A stretch of DNA of 64,000 nt from NCBI RefSeq assembly GCF_003073135.1, contig NZ_PGDQ01000008.1, positions 1 through 64,000 on the forward strand, read 5' to 3'. The stretch comes from Euzebya rosea. GTDB taxonomy: Bacteria; Actinomycetota; Nitriliruptoria; Euzebyales; Euzebyaceae. The notes under the pieces were generated by a model, which did no database searches, was not told the origin of the DNA, and saw only the letters and a program-made list of their open reading frames with translations. This document shows, piece by piece, positions 25,701 through 34,056 of this stretch (its first letter is position 1; the number at the start of each line of letters is the position of its first letter). The position numbers and the translations under genes are program-made.

Positions 25701-25843
25701 GTGTGCGATCCCCCTCCCCTGTGGGCGCCCATCCCTCACACCCCAAGCCACCGTGCGGCATCACCACCTCGCCCGGGCGGGCAACGCACACCGCACCCGA
25801 TAGCGGGTGACTTGCCCAGCCACAGGAGGAGGGGATGCCACAC
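25701..25843. repeat. 143-bp triple-palindrome element, copy 3
   Basis: The units are 25701-25739, 25753-25791 and 25805-25843. This copy differs from copy 2 by only a few bases and lies exactly 252 bp downstream, so the two arose by a local duplication. The first unit starts GTGTGCGAT, closer to the consensus than its partner. Confidence 0.75.
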
Positions 25844-25887
25844 GACCTCTTGGTCGGCCGCCCGGACGGAGGCCGGCGGGGCCGGTT

Positions 25888-25931
25888 GGGCACGCTGCCC
25901 CTCAGGGACGGGCACGCTGCCCCTCAGGGAC
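25888..25931. repeat. 22-bp tandem repeat over the araC stop codon
   Basis: A 22-mer beginning GGGCACGCTGCCCC is repeated head to tail at 25888-25909 and 25910-25931. The second copy contains the stop codon of the AraC-type gene (25924-25926), so the end of the gene has been copied into the spacer. Confidence 0.8.
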
Positions 25932-26889
25932 GGTCGCGCTGCCAGGCAGTGGGGGTCCGCCCGGTCCACCGGCGGAAGGCGGCGATGAAGCTGGAGGCTT
26001 CGGCGTACCCCAGCCGCAGCGCCACGTCCTCCACCGCCAGCCGACCGGTGGCCAACATCTCCGTGGCCAGGGACTCGCGGACCTCCTCCAGCAGCAGCCG
26101 GTAGCTGGTCCCCTCCACCCCGAGGCGGCGACGCAGCGTCCGCTCGGTCATGCCCAGGTCTGCGGCCACCGCCGCCATCGGCGCCCCCTCGGCCAGTCGC
26201 TGGGTGACCAGCACCCGAACCTGCTGGGCGACGCCGGACCGGGCCCGCCGGGACGCCACGAGCTCCTCGCACATTCCCTCGTACATCGCCCGGGTGCGCG
26301 CGTCCCCCTGGGGGAGGGGGTTTGCCAGGTAGTCCGGCCCCACCTCCAGCGTGCCGCCGACGAACCGCGGGGCCGGCCGACCGGGCAGGAGCTCACCGAG
26401 CACCGTCTCGATCGCCGCGGTGTCGCGGCCGTGCACGAAGGCCACCACGTCGTCGGGGATCCCCTCGGTCGACAGCCGGATCAGCAGGCGGCCCTCCTCC
26501 GCCTCGACGACCGGCAGGGCGAAGGCGAAGGAGAGGTCCCAGAACCGCAGCGCGACGTCGACCGCGTCCAGCACGGTGACGCTCGACAGCAGGGCGAAGC
26601 CGAAGATGCCGAACGTGCTGACGTGGTATCGCCGGCCCACCGCTCGACCCTCCGCGGCGTACTCGCCTCGGGCGACGTCGCGCAGCAGGTTGCGCACGAC
26701 CCGCAGCTCCTGACCCGCCGTGACCTGTCGATGTGTGTCGACCAGGTCGGTCGAGGACAGCCCCGACCCGGCCAGTACCTGCTCGACCGGGACCCCCCGG
26801 TCGGCGGCGTGGGCGACGAGCAGCACCGTCGACCCGACCCCGCGGGGGAAGTCGGGAGCGCGGGCAGCCGGTCGTTGGAGTGGCAGCAC
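25924..26889 (-). CDS. AraC-family transcriptional regulator
   Basis: A 321-residue regulator with an N-terminal arabinose-binding-like domain (PF12625 type; residues about 20-200, e.g. VSTFGIFGFALLSS). The C-terminal AraC helix-turn-helix pair includes AAVAADLGMTERTLRRRLG and VEDVALRLGYAEASSFIAAFRRWTGRTP. It starts at GTG 26889 and is divergent, across 93 bp, from the monooxygenase/decarboxylase-like pair, which it probably controls in response to a ketone or fatty-acid-like ligand. Its last bases are duplicated in the spacer. Confidence 0.9.
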   Translation of the reverse strand: MLPLQRPAARAPDFPRGVGSTVLLVAHAADRGVPVEQVLAGSGLSSTDLVDTHRQVTAGQELRVVRNLLRDVARGEYAAEGRAVGRRYHVSTFGIFGFALLSSVTVLDAVDVALRFWDLSFAFALPVVEAEEGRLLIRLSTEGIPDDVVAFVHGRDTAAIETVLGELLPGRPAPRFVGGTLEVGPDYLANPLPQGDARTRAMYEGMCEELVASRRARSGVAQQVRVLVTQRLAEGAPMAAVAADLGMTERTLRRRLGVEGTSYRLLLEEVRESLATEMLATGRLAVEDVALRLGYAEASSFIAAFRRWTGRTPTAWQRDRP

Positions 26890-26982
26890 TCAAGCCATCC
26901 TGCCCGAAGGTTGTCCGGAATCCTCGATCAGCTGTCCGCTCTTCACTTCGTCGGCGCCACCTCGCCCCCGTACCGTCCTCCC

Positions 26983-28491
26983 ATGGCAGAGCCGACCACA
27001 CCACGCAGCCGCGCCCGCACGTCCCCGAGGGTCCTCGTCATCGGCGCCGGGTTCGGGGGCCTCGGCCTCGCGATGGCGCTCCACCGGGCCGGGCACCACG
27101 ACGTCACCATCCTCGAGCGGGCCGACGACGTGGGCGGGGTCTGGCGTGACAACACCTACCCGCAGGCAGCCTGTGACGTGCCGTCCTCGTTGTACTCGTG
27201 GTCCTTCGCCCCCCAGCCGACCTGGTCACGCCGCTACAGCCAGCAGCCCGACATCCTGGACTACATCCGCCGCACCGCGGAGGAGGAGGGGGTGCTGGCC
27301 GACGTGCGGACCGGCATGGAGGTGACGGCCGCGACCTTCGACGAATCCACCCGCGTGTGGCATGTCGACACCGCGTCCGGCGAGCGGTTCGAGGCCGACG
27401 TCCTGGTCCCCGCCGTCGGCCAGCTGTCCCAGCCGTCGATCCCCGCCATCCCCGGGGCCGAGACGTTCGCCGGGACGGCCTTCCACTCCGCCCGGTGGCG
27501 GCACGACGTCGACCTGACCGGCACGCGCGTCGCCGTGGTCGGCACCGGCGCCAGCGCCATCCAGTTCGTGCCCGGCATCGTCGACGACGTGGGCGCGATG
27601 ACGGTGTTCCAGCGATCCGCCCCCTACGTCGTCCCCAAGCCCGACCGTGCCTACACCGGGCTGCACCACCGGGCGTTCGAGCGGTGGCCGGCCACCCAGC
27701 AGGTTGGGAGACGGCTGACCCGCAGCCTCTCGGAGTGGTTCAACCGCTCCTTCGAGCAGGGCGGTGTGTTGCAGCCCCTCCTGCGGGCCACCTGGCAGGC
27801 GACGTTGTGGGCGCAGGTTCGCGACCCCGACCTGCGCGAACGCCTGGTGCCGGACTATCCGCTCGGCTGCAAGCGCGTGCTGTTCTCCAACGACTGGTAT
27901 CCGGCGCTGGACCGCGATCACGTCGACGTGGTCACCCACGACATCGTCGAGACCCGTCCCGAGGGGCTGCGCACCGCCGATGGCCGGATCCACGAGGTCG
28001 ACGTGATCATCTGGGGCACTGGCTTCGCCGCCACCCGCTTCCTGGACGGCATCGATGTCACCGGCCGGGACGGGCTGGACCTGCACGACGTGTGGGCCGA
28101 CGGTGCCCGGGCGCACCTGGGCCTGGCCGTGCCGGGGTTCCCCCAGCTCTTCGTGATGTACGGCCCCAACACCAACCTGGGCGGCTCCTCGATCATCCAG
28201 ATGCTGGAGGCACAGGCGGGCTGGATCGTCCAGGTCGTGGACGCGATCGCCGCTGGCCGGGTCGGATGCGTCGACGTCCGTGCCGACGTCGCACGTGCCT
28301 ACGACGCGGAGATGCAGGAACGGCTGGGCGAGAGCATCTGGAGCGCCTGCACGAGCTGGTACACCGACGGCGGCCGCATCACGACCAACTGGCCCGGCCT
28401 GGTCGCGGAGTACGAACGCCGCCTTGCCGAGGTCGACTTCGACGAGCTGGTGGAGGTCGGCGTGCCGGCCGCCGCCGGAGGTGTCGCATGA
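26983..28491 (+). CDS. Flavin-containing (Baeyer-Villiger type) monooxygenase
   Basis: A 502-residue FAD- and NADPH-dependent monooxygenase. The FAD Rossmann motif is VLVIGAGFGGLGLAMAL (about residues 17-33). The Baeyer-Villiger fingerprint FxGxxxHxxxW is exact in FAGTAFHSARW, and the NADPH Rossmann motif is VAVVGTGASAIQF. Such enzymes insert oxygen next to a ketone to give an ester or lactone. It starts at ATG 26983, is divergent from the AraC gene, and overlaps the next gene by ATGA. The substrate is not predictable; cyclic ketones, steroids and aryl ketones are all possible. Confidence 0.9.
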   Translation: MAEPTTPRSRARTSPRVLVIGAGFGGLGLAMALHRAGHHDVTILERADDVGGVWRDNTYPQAACDVPSSLYSWSFAPQPTWSRRYSQQPDILDYIRRTAEEEGVLADVRTGMEVTAATFDESTRVWHVDTASGERFEADVLVPAVGQLSQPSIPAIPGAETFAGTAFHSARWRHDVDLTGTRVAVVGTGASAIQFVPGIVDDVGAMTVFQRSAPYVVPKPDRAYTGLHHRAFERWPATQQVGRRLTRSLSEWFNRSFEQGGVLQPLLRATWQATLWAQVRDPDLRERLVPDYPLGCKRVLFSNDWYPALDRDHVDVVTHDIVETRPEGLRTADGRIHEVDVIIWGTGFAATRFLDGIDVTGRDGLDLHDVWADGARAHLGLAVPGFPQLFVMYGPNTNLGGSSIIQMLEAQAGWIVQVVDAIAAGRVGCVDVRADVARAYDAEMQERLGESIWSACTSWYTDGGRITTNWPGLVAEYERRLAEVDFDELVEVGVPAAAGGVA

Positions 28492-29108
28492 CCGGCTACC
28501 CCGCCGAACCGTGGGACCTGCGTGGCACCGGCGCCATCACGATGTGGCACGTCGACCACGACCGGCTGCCGGTCCTGCCCAAGGGGACGCGCCCCCTCAC
28601 CGTCGCGGGGCGCGCGGTCGTGGCCACGGCGTTCGTGCGCTACGACGAACGCGGACTAATGGGCTATCACGAGCTGCTGGCGGCGGTCGTCGTTCGCCAC
28701 GGGCTGCGTCCGGCGCTGTCGATCACCGACATCTGGGTGGACAGCGAGGTGTCCATGGCCGGTGGACGTGGCCTGTGGGGCATCCCCAAGCAGATGGCCA
28801 CCTTCGACATCGGGTACCGGTCCTGGTCGGCGAGCACCGCTGACGGGCTGGCCGCCGCTGCCGCCGTCGAACCCGCCGGCGGCCCGGACGTGCGCCTGCC
28901 GTTCCCGCTGCCGGGGCGGGTCGTGCAGACCCTCGACGGGCGGACGGTCGCCTCCCGCATCCGCGCCGGAGGACGTGTTCGCCGGACACGGTCGACCTGG
29001 GAGGTCCCCCCTGCCGGCCCCCTCGGGTGGCTGTCCGGCGCCTCCCCCGTGGTGCACATCGGCGCTCCTGACTTCGCCATGACCTTCGGCTCCGCACCAC
29101 GACGCTGA
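28488..29108 (+). CDS. Acetoacetate-decarboxylase-like protein
   Basis: A 206-residue protein whose core (YHELLAAVVVRHGLRPALSI, DIWVDSEVSMAGGRGLWGIPKQMATFDI) resembles the acetoacetate decarboxylase superfamily. The catalytic Schiff-base lysine may be in IPKQM. The gene overlaps the monooxygenase by 4 bp (ATGA), so the two are translated together and probably act on the same ketone-derived compound. Members outside classical Adc catalyse varied lyase or aldolase reactions, so the reaction stays open. Confidence 0.7.
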   Translation: MTGYPAEPWDLRGTGAITMWHVDHDRLPVLPKGTRPLTVAGRAVVATAFVRYDERGLMGYHELLAAVVVRHGLRPALSITDIWVDSEVSMAGGRGLWGIPKQMATFDIGYRSWSASTADGLAAAAAVEPAGGPDVRLPFPLPGRVVQTLDGRTVASRIRAGGRVRRTRSTWEVPPAGPLGWLSGASPVVHIGAPDFAMTFGSAPRR

Positions 29109-29163
29109 CCGCGGTGCGACGGCGGTCCGTCCCCGACGGCGGACCGCTGTAGCCTCGGCCCGG

Positions 29164-30711
29164 ATGACGGGACGGACAGGGAGGGCCGGTGATCGGGCGA
29201 CGTCGTCGCCCGCACGCCTCCGAGCGCTGGTTCCCCTCGTCGTGCTGGTCGTGATGGTGCTGCTGGCGGCCTGCACGGGCGACCCCGACCCGGCGCCGTC
29301 GGCCTCCGACGACACCGCGCTGTCGGGGCCCGGCGCGCCCGAGGTCCCCGTCGCGACCGAACCCGGCCCGCAGGGGCTGCCCACACCGGAGAACCCCGAT
29401 CCGGTCGACATGGCCGACGAGATGGCCCCGCCGGCGCCGGGCGACACGGTCCTGGTCCACCTCGAGGGACCGCTCGGCAACCGCGAGGCCACCGACGTGG
29501 TCGTCCGCACCGAGGACGGTGAGGAGGTCGAGCGCTTCCGTCTGCCGGGGGCCGTCGGCATGTGGGCGGCGCCCGGCGCCTCGCACGCCCTCATCCGGAC
29601 CCTGCCGGACGGGTTCGCGCGCTACGACGCCGTCAGCGGCCAGCTGTCCCTGATCAGCTTCGGGATGGACGATCCGCCGTCGCCCTCGGTGGCACCCGGC
29701 GACGGCATCCACGGGCCGACCGTGCTGTGGGAGCCCGACGACCTGACCACCATGCTGCGCCTCGACTCCGGGACCGTGACCCCCATGGAGGACCTCGTCG
29801 CACCGGGGTCCTCGGTGGTGGCGTCGTCCCGCAGCGGATCGGTGGTCCTGCTCGACGTGCCGAACGGTTTCGCGGTGCTCCAGACCCGGACCGCCGAGGT
29901 CCGACCGCTCGACGCCGTCGCGGTGGCCCTGTCGGAGTCGGGCCTGACGGTGGCGAGCGTGGGCCCACCGCCGGACCGCCAGGTCGTCGTCGAGGCCGTC
30001 GACGGCAGCACCCGACGTGTCGTCGGCACGCTCGAGCAGCCGGCCCTGCCCCACCCGCTGGAGGACGGTCGGGTCCTGCTGCTGGGCCAGGCACCAGGGG
30101 TCATGGGGGTCGACGGCACGGTCACTCCGCTGGAGCCGTCGGTGCCGTTGACGACGCCGATCCGGTCCTCGGCCGATGCCAGCACCGCCATCGCCGTGTC
30201 CGGTGACGCGCTGGCCGTCGTCGACCTGATCGCGGGAACGGCCACCGTCATCCCGGACTCGACCGGCTACGAGCCCCTGCTGCTGGGGCCGGCCAGCGTG
30301 CTGTGGGCCACCGGTGTCGACGGGACGGTCACCGGCGGCCTGGTCGTCGACCCCGCAACACGCGGCGTCACCCGCGTGCTGGACGACCTCGCGGTGCAGG
30401 GCGTCGACTCGTCATCCGCCGACGGTCGTGCGATCACGGTGTCCGTCACGACCGACAACGGGACCACCTCGAGGCTGGTTCTGGCCGACGGCACGTCGAT
30501 GCCGCTGCTCGACGGCGCCGACCGGGCCGCCGGCGTGGTGCACCCCTCCGGTCGGGAGGTTGCGGTGGCCGTGCTGACCGGCGACGACCGCCGCCTGGTC
30601 ATCGGACTGGTCGACGACGGCGCGATGTCGCCGATCGCGGAGGTCCCCACCGGCCGCAACCCCGTCTGGCTGTCGACGGTCGGCCCCGACGCGGTCGCCG
30701 TCCGCCAGTGA
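29164..30711 (+). CDS. Lipoprotein of unknown function, probably beta-propeller
   Basis: A 515-residue exported protein. A basic N-terminus is followed by a hydrophobic stretch ending in the lipobox LLAAC (about residue 37) and a Pro/Asp/Glu-rich linker. The remainder is a series of beta-strand-like repeats rich in TVTP, GTVT and RVVGTLEQ turns, compatible with a WD40/PQQ-like propeller, but no specific motif is recognised. It stands alone 55 bp after the decarboxylase-like gene and converges on purB. The region around its stop codon is repeated downstream. No function is claimed. Confidence 0.65.
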   Translation: MTGRTGRAGDRATSSPARLRALVPLVVLVVMVLLAACTGDPDPAPSASDDTALSGPGAPEVPVATEPGPQGLPTPENPDPVDMADEMAPPAPGDTVLVHLEGPLGNREATDVVVRTEDGEEVERFRLPGAVGMWAAPGASHALIRTLPDGFARYDAVSGQLSLISFGMDDPPSPSVAPGDGIHGPTVLWEPDDLTTMLRLDSGTVTPMEDLVAPGSSVVASSRSGSVVLLDVPNGFAVLQTRTAEVRPLDAVAVALSESGLTVASVGPPPDRQVVVEAVDGSTRRVVGTLEQPALPHPLEDGRVLLLGQAPGVMGVDGTVTPLEPSVPLTTPIRSSADASTAIAVSGDALAVVDLIAGTATVIPDSTGYEPLLLGPASVLWATGVDGTVTGGLVVDPATRGVTRVLDDLAVQGVDSSSADGRAITVSVTTDNGTTSRLVLADGTSMPLLDGADRAAGVVHPSGREVAVAVLTGDDRRLVIGLVDDGAMSPIAEVPTGRNPVWLSTVGPDAVAVRQ

Positions 30712-30765
30712 ACCGTCGACCCCGAACCGGTCAGCAGCGAACCGGTCAGCAGTGAACCGGTCGGG
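30706..30765. repeat. 15-bp repeats after the lipoprotein stop codon
   Basis: CGAACCGGTCAGCAG occurs at 30723-30737 and 30738-30752, followed by TGAACCGGTC. The gene's own end (CAGTGAACCG at 30706-30715) is a related copy containing the TGA stop. The array fills the 66-bp convergent spacer before purB. Confidence 0.7.
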
Positions 30766-30777
30766 CTGGGCCGGTCG

Positions 30778-32205
30778 TCACAGGATGTCGCCGGGGGTGT
30801 AGCCGGCGGCCTCGGGGAACCGCGCCGTCCACTCCGCCACGGTGCTGGCGAACGCCGCCACCTGCCGGGGGGCGGCGCCGACGAAGGCCGCGGGGTCGGC
30901 GAGCAGGTCGTCGAGGGCGGCACGGTCCAGGGGCAGGCGGTCGTCGGCGGCGAGCCGGTCGAGCAGGTCGTTGTCGACCCGTCCCTCCTCCCGCATGCCC
31001 AGCGCCACCGCCACGGCGTGCTCCTTGATGACCTCGTGCACGACCTCGCGGCCCACTCCACGCTGGACCGCGGCGACCAGGATGCGCGTGGTCCCCAGGA
31101 ACGGCAGGTACCGGTCGAGCTCGCGCTGGATCACCGCCGGGTAGACGCCGAGCTCGTCGAGCACGGTCAGGAACGTCTCGAACAACCCGTCGACCGCCAT
31201 GAAGGCGTCCGGCAGCATGACCCGGCGGACGACGGAGCAGGACACGTCACCCTCGTTCCACTGGTCACCGACCAGCCCCGTGGCCATGGTCAGGTGCCCG
31301 GAGAGGATCACGGCGAACCCGTTGACCCGCTCGCAGGAGCGGCTGTTCATCTTGTGGGGCATCGCCGAGCTGCCGACCTGGCCGGGCTTGAAGCCCTCCG
31401 TGGCCAGCTCCTGGCCGGCCATCAGCCGGAGGGTGCGAGCCAGGTTGGCCGGCCCGGATGCGACCTGGACCAGCGCCGAGACGACGTCGAGGTCCAGCGA
31501 CCGGGGATAGACCTGGCCGACGTTGTCGAGGGTCCGGGCGAACCCGAGGTGCTCGGCCACGCGCTGCTCGAGCTGGTCCACGGCGTCGGCGCCGCCGAGC
31601 AGGTCCAGCTGGTCCAGCTGGGTGCCGACGGGGCCCTTGATCCCGCGGAGGGGGTACCGCGCGATCAGCTCGTCGAGGCGGACGGTGGCCTGCAGCAGCT
31701 CCTCACCGAAGTTGGCCAGGCGCTTGCCCAGCGTGATCGCCTGGGCCGGGACGTTGTGGGTCCGACCAGCCATGACGAGCTCGGCGTGTTCGGTCGCCAG
31801 CCGCTGGATGCGTGCGAGCGCGGCGACCGAGCGGTCGCGGACGAGCTCGAGTCCGCGGAGGACCTGCAGCTGCTCGACGTTCTCGGTGAGGTCGCGGGAG
31901 GTCATGCCCTTGTGGACGTGCTCGTGGCCGGCGAGCGCCGAGAACTCCTCGATGCGGGCCTTGACGTCGTGACGCGTCACCCGTTCGCGAGCGGCGATGG
32001 AGTCGAGGTCGACGGTGTCCACCACGGCGTCGTAGGCCGCGATGGCGTCCTCGGGCACGTCCACGCCGAGGTCGCGCTGGGCGCGCAGGACGGCGAGCCA
32101 CAGCTGTCGTTCGAGGACCACCTTGCCCTCGGGCGACCAGATGTCGGTCATCGCGGGGGAGGCGTAGCGGGCGGCCAGGACGTTGGGGACGGTGGAGGAG
32201 GTCAC
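30778..32205 (-). CDS. purB: Adenylosuccinate lyase
   Basis: A 475-residue member of the fumarase/aspartase superfamily. It releases fumarate from SAICAR and from adenylosuccinate in purine synthesis. Key stretches are VHKGMTSRDLTEN, the histidine loop AGRTHNVPAQAITLGKR, and the signature loop GSSAMPHKMNSRSCE near residue 280. It starts at GTG 32205. The tetramer's active site is built from three subunits. Upstream lies a 6C-RNA-like gene on the other strand. Confidence 0.96.
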   Translation of the reverse strand: MTSSTVPNVLAARYASPAMTDIWSPEGKVVLERQLWLAVLRAQRDLGVDVPEDAIAAYDAVVDTVDLDSIAARERVTRHDVKARIEEFSALAGHEHVHKGMTSRDLTENVEQLQVLRGLELVRDRSVAALARIQRLATEHAELVMAGRTHNVPAQAITLGKRLANFGEELLQATVRLDELIARYPLRGIKGPVGTQLDQLDLLGGADAVDQLEQRVAEHLGFARTLDNVGQVYPRSLDLDVVSALVQVASGPANLARTLRLMAGQELATEGFKPGQVGSSAMPHKMNSRSCERVNGFAVILSGHLTMATGLVGDQWNEGDVSCSVVRRVMLPDAFMAVDGLFETFLTVLDELGVYPAVIQRELDRYLPFLGTTRILVAAVQRGVGREVVHEVIKEHAVAVALGMREEGRVDNDLLDRLAADDRLPLDRAALDDLLADPAAFVGAAPRQVAAFASTVAEWTARFPEAAGYTPGDIL

Positions 32206-32332
32206 GGGGTGAGGATGGCACAGCCGCCGCCCGTCACGGACCGTCCGCCGGACCGATCCCGAAGATGACTCCGGTCACCCGGCGCAGCCCCAAGCTGCAC
32301 TCCCTGTGTCGTTGGTTTTCGTCGTACAGTTG

Positions 32333-32412
32333 AGCCAGAGGTGGCCAGCCGTCCCCACGGCGCGGCCGCCTGACGCCCCCGGTCCCACCCCCCGGGGGCG
32401 TCACTCTTTCCC
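32333..32412 (+). ncRNA. Candidate 6C small RNA
   Basis: Two consecutive hairpins with C-rich loops fit the actinobacterial 6C RNA plan. The first is GCCGT-CCCC-ACGGC (32348-32361) inside a GGCC/GGCC clamp. The second is TGACGCCCCCGG with CCGGGGGCGTCA (32371-32382 and 32392-32403), loop TCCCACCCC, followed by CTCTTTC, a terminator-like tail. TACAGT at 32325-32330 is a plausible -10 box. The first loop has four rather than six Cs. The RNA lies between the divergent 5' end of purB and the 3' end of the precorrin-2 dehydrogenase gene. The boundaries are estimated. Confidence 0.55.
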
Positions 32413-32427
32413 GACCCGGTCGACGCG

Positions 32428-33066
32428 TCAGGAGCCGCGGAGGACGTCCGCGGGGGAGGGTGTGTCGGAGGAGGGTGTGTGGGGGAAGGGGGGCTCGGGC
32501 GTGGTGGCGAGGGCGGCGTCGACGGCGCGGCGCCACCGGTCACGGCGTTCGGCGGGGGAGACCTCGGCGAGCGCGGCGCGGACCTCGGGGTCGCGGCGCA
32601 GCGCGGCGAGGGTGCGGGCGGCGTCGGCCCAGCGACCCCCCAGCGTCGCCTCGAGGTGCTGGCGCAACCGCTTGGTGAGGGCGGGCGCGCCGGTCGACAC
32701 CGCGACCACCAGGTCCTCGTCCCGGATCACCGACGGCACGGCCACCGGGCCACGACCGTCGATGCGCAGGCACCAGGTCCCGGCGTGCTCGGCCTCGGCG
32801 TGGACGGCGTCGTCGACCTCGCGGACCCCCGTTGCGGCCACGACCAGCCAGGTGGGTGGGGTGGTGTGCAGGTCACCGGGTTGCCACTCGCGGGCGTGGT
32901 GGGTGGCGACGGCCGCCAGGTCCGGGTGACAGGTCGGGCTGATGACGTGCACCTCGGCCCCCGCCGCGGCCAGCGGGACGACCTTGGCGGCCGCGACCGG
33001 CCCACCACCGACGCAGGTGACCCGCCGACCGGCGAGGTCCAGCAGCAGCGGGGTGCGGCCGGCCAC
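32428..33066 (-). CDS. Precorrin-2 dehydrogenase / siroheme synthase N-terminal domain protein
   Basis: A 212-residue protein with the NAD-binding start of CysG/Met8 (VTCVGGGPVAAAKVVPLAAAGAEVHVISP). A dimerisation helix region with STGAPALTKRLRQHLEA follows. It should oxidise precorrin-2 to sirohydrochlorin and may chelate iron, giving siroheme. The uroporphyrinogen methyltransferase half of CysG is absent. It starts at GTG 33066, 2 bp after the rex stop codon, so it is in a rex operon; in other actinobacteria rex is next to haem genes. The C-terminal 30 residues are Pro/Ser-rich and unconserved. Confidence 0.85.
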   Translation of the reverse strand: MAGRTPLLLDLAGRRVTCVGGGPVAAAKVVPLAAAGAEVHVISPTCHPDLAAVATHHAREWQPGDLHTTPPTWLVVAATGVREVDDAVHAEAEHAGTWCLRIDGRGPVAVPSVIRDEDLVVAVSTGAPALTKRLRQHLEATLGGRWADAARTLAALRRDPEVRAALAEVSPAERRDRWRRAVDAALATTPEPPFPHTPSSDTPSPADVLRGS

Positions 33067-33068
33067 GG

Positions 33069-33755
33069 TCAGTCCGGCAGCCCGTCGAGGTGTCGCCGAA
33101 CGGCTCCGTTGGCGAGGTCGTCGCTGACCAGCCGACGCTGCTCGTAGTAGGCCAAAATCTGCAGCTCGATCGACAGGTCGACCTTGCGGAGGCTGACCCC
33201 CTCGGGGACCTGGATGACCGCCGGCGCGAAGTTGAGGATGGAGGTGACGCCGGCCTCGACCAGCCGGTCGGCAACCTCCTGCGCCGCGTCGCCGGGAACC
33301 GCCAGGATGGCGATGGCGACGTCCTCCTCCTTGATGATCCGCTCGGCCTCGTCCTGGTGAAGCACCTCGACGCCCGCCACGGTCATGCCGACCTTCGCCG
33401 GGTCGGCGTCGAGGATCGCCGCGATGCGGAACCCGCGGTCGGCGAAGCCGCCGTAGTTGGCCAGCGCCTGCCCCAGGTTCCCGGCCCCGACCAGCACGGT
33501 CGACCAGTCCTGGGTCAACCCGAGCTCACGGCTGATCTGTGCGATCAGGTACTCCACGTCGTAGCCGACGCCCCGAGTGCCGTAGGACCCGAGGTAGGAC
33601 AGGTCCTTGCGGATCTTGGCGGAGTTGACGCCTGCGGCCGCGGCGAGCTCGCCCGAGGACATGCTCTCGACCCCCGCTTCGGCCCGGTCGATCAGGGCGC
33701 GGAGGTACAGCGGGAGGCGCGCCACCGAGGCCTCGGGAATCTGCCGTTGACTCAC
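33069..33755 (-). CDS. rex: Redox-sensing transcriptional repressor Rex
   Basis: A 228-residue repressor that senses the NADH/NAD+ ratio and controls respiratory genes. The N-terminal winged helix contains VNSAKIRKDLSYLGSYGTRGVGYDV. The Rossmann domain starts at STVLVGAGNLGQALANYGGF, and the domain-swapped C-terminal helix contains ILAYYEQRR. It starts at GTG 33755. It is followed directly by the siroheme gene and preceded by a glutaredoxin-like gene, the usual actinobacterial neighbourhood. No clear Rex palindrome is seen in the 67 bp upstream. Confidence 0.95.
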   Translation of the reverse strand: MSQRQIPEASVARLPLYLRALIDRAEAGVESMSSGELAAAAGVNSAKIRKDLSYLGSYGTRGVGYDVEYLIAQISRELGLTQDWSTVLVGAGNLGQALANYGGFADRGFRIAAILDADPAKVGMTVAGVEVLHQDEAERIIKEEDVAIAILAVPGDAAQEVADRLVEAGVTSILNFAPAVIQVPEGVSLRKVDLSIELQILAYYEQRRLVSDDLANGAVRRHLDGLPD

Positions 33756-33822
33756 ATGGGTGACTGTATCGTCATCGCTCCGAGCCCCCGAATCGTGCGC
33801 CCGCCGGCCGCTCCCCGACAGG

Positions 33823-34056
33823 TCAGGCGCCGAGCGCTCCAGCGAGGACGGCCTCGTTCACCTGGTACTGGGCGACTTCCTCGCCGTCGACCTCCACGAC
33901 CGGCACGCGGATCGTGTACTCGTCGGTGATGGTGGGGTCGGCGTCGATGTCGACCAGCTCGACGGTGTGCGGGGGCCCGGCCAGACGACCGACGATGGCG
34001 ATCGCGTCCTCGCAGAGGTGGCAGCCCGAACGTGTGTAGACGCGGACGTGGCTCAC
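33823..34056 (-). CDS. Glutaredoxin-like protein
   Basis: A 77-residue thioredoxin-fold protein with active site SGCHLCEDA (CxxC at about residues 12-15) and a cis-proline region IRVPVVEVDGEE. It probably handles thiol-disulfide exchange, perhaps with mycothiol, since mshA is also present. GTG 34056 overlaps the upstream membrane-protein gene by 4 bp (GTGA), indicating coupling. A homologue sits next to rex/hemA in other actinobacteria. Confidence 0.85.
   Translation of the reverse strand: MSHVRVYTRSGCHLCEDAIAIVGRLAGPPHTVELVDIDADPTITDEYTIRVPVVEVDGEEVAQYQVNEAVLAGALGA

Larger units (their letters stand above)
25413..25845. repeat. Large direct repeat carrying two palindromic elements
   Basis: About 181 bp at 25413-25593 recur at 25665-25845, an offset of 252 bp, with a handful of substitutions clustered in the first third. 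Each copy contains one complete 143-bp triple-palindrome element. Together with the flanking sequence the repeats fill the 536-bp spacer between the convergent purD and araC genes. No coding signal is seen in it. Confidence 0.85.
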
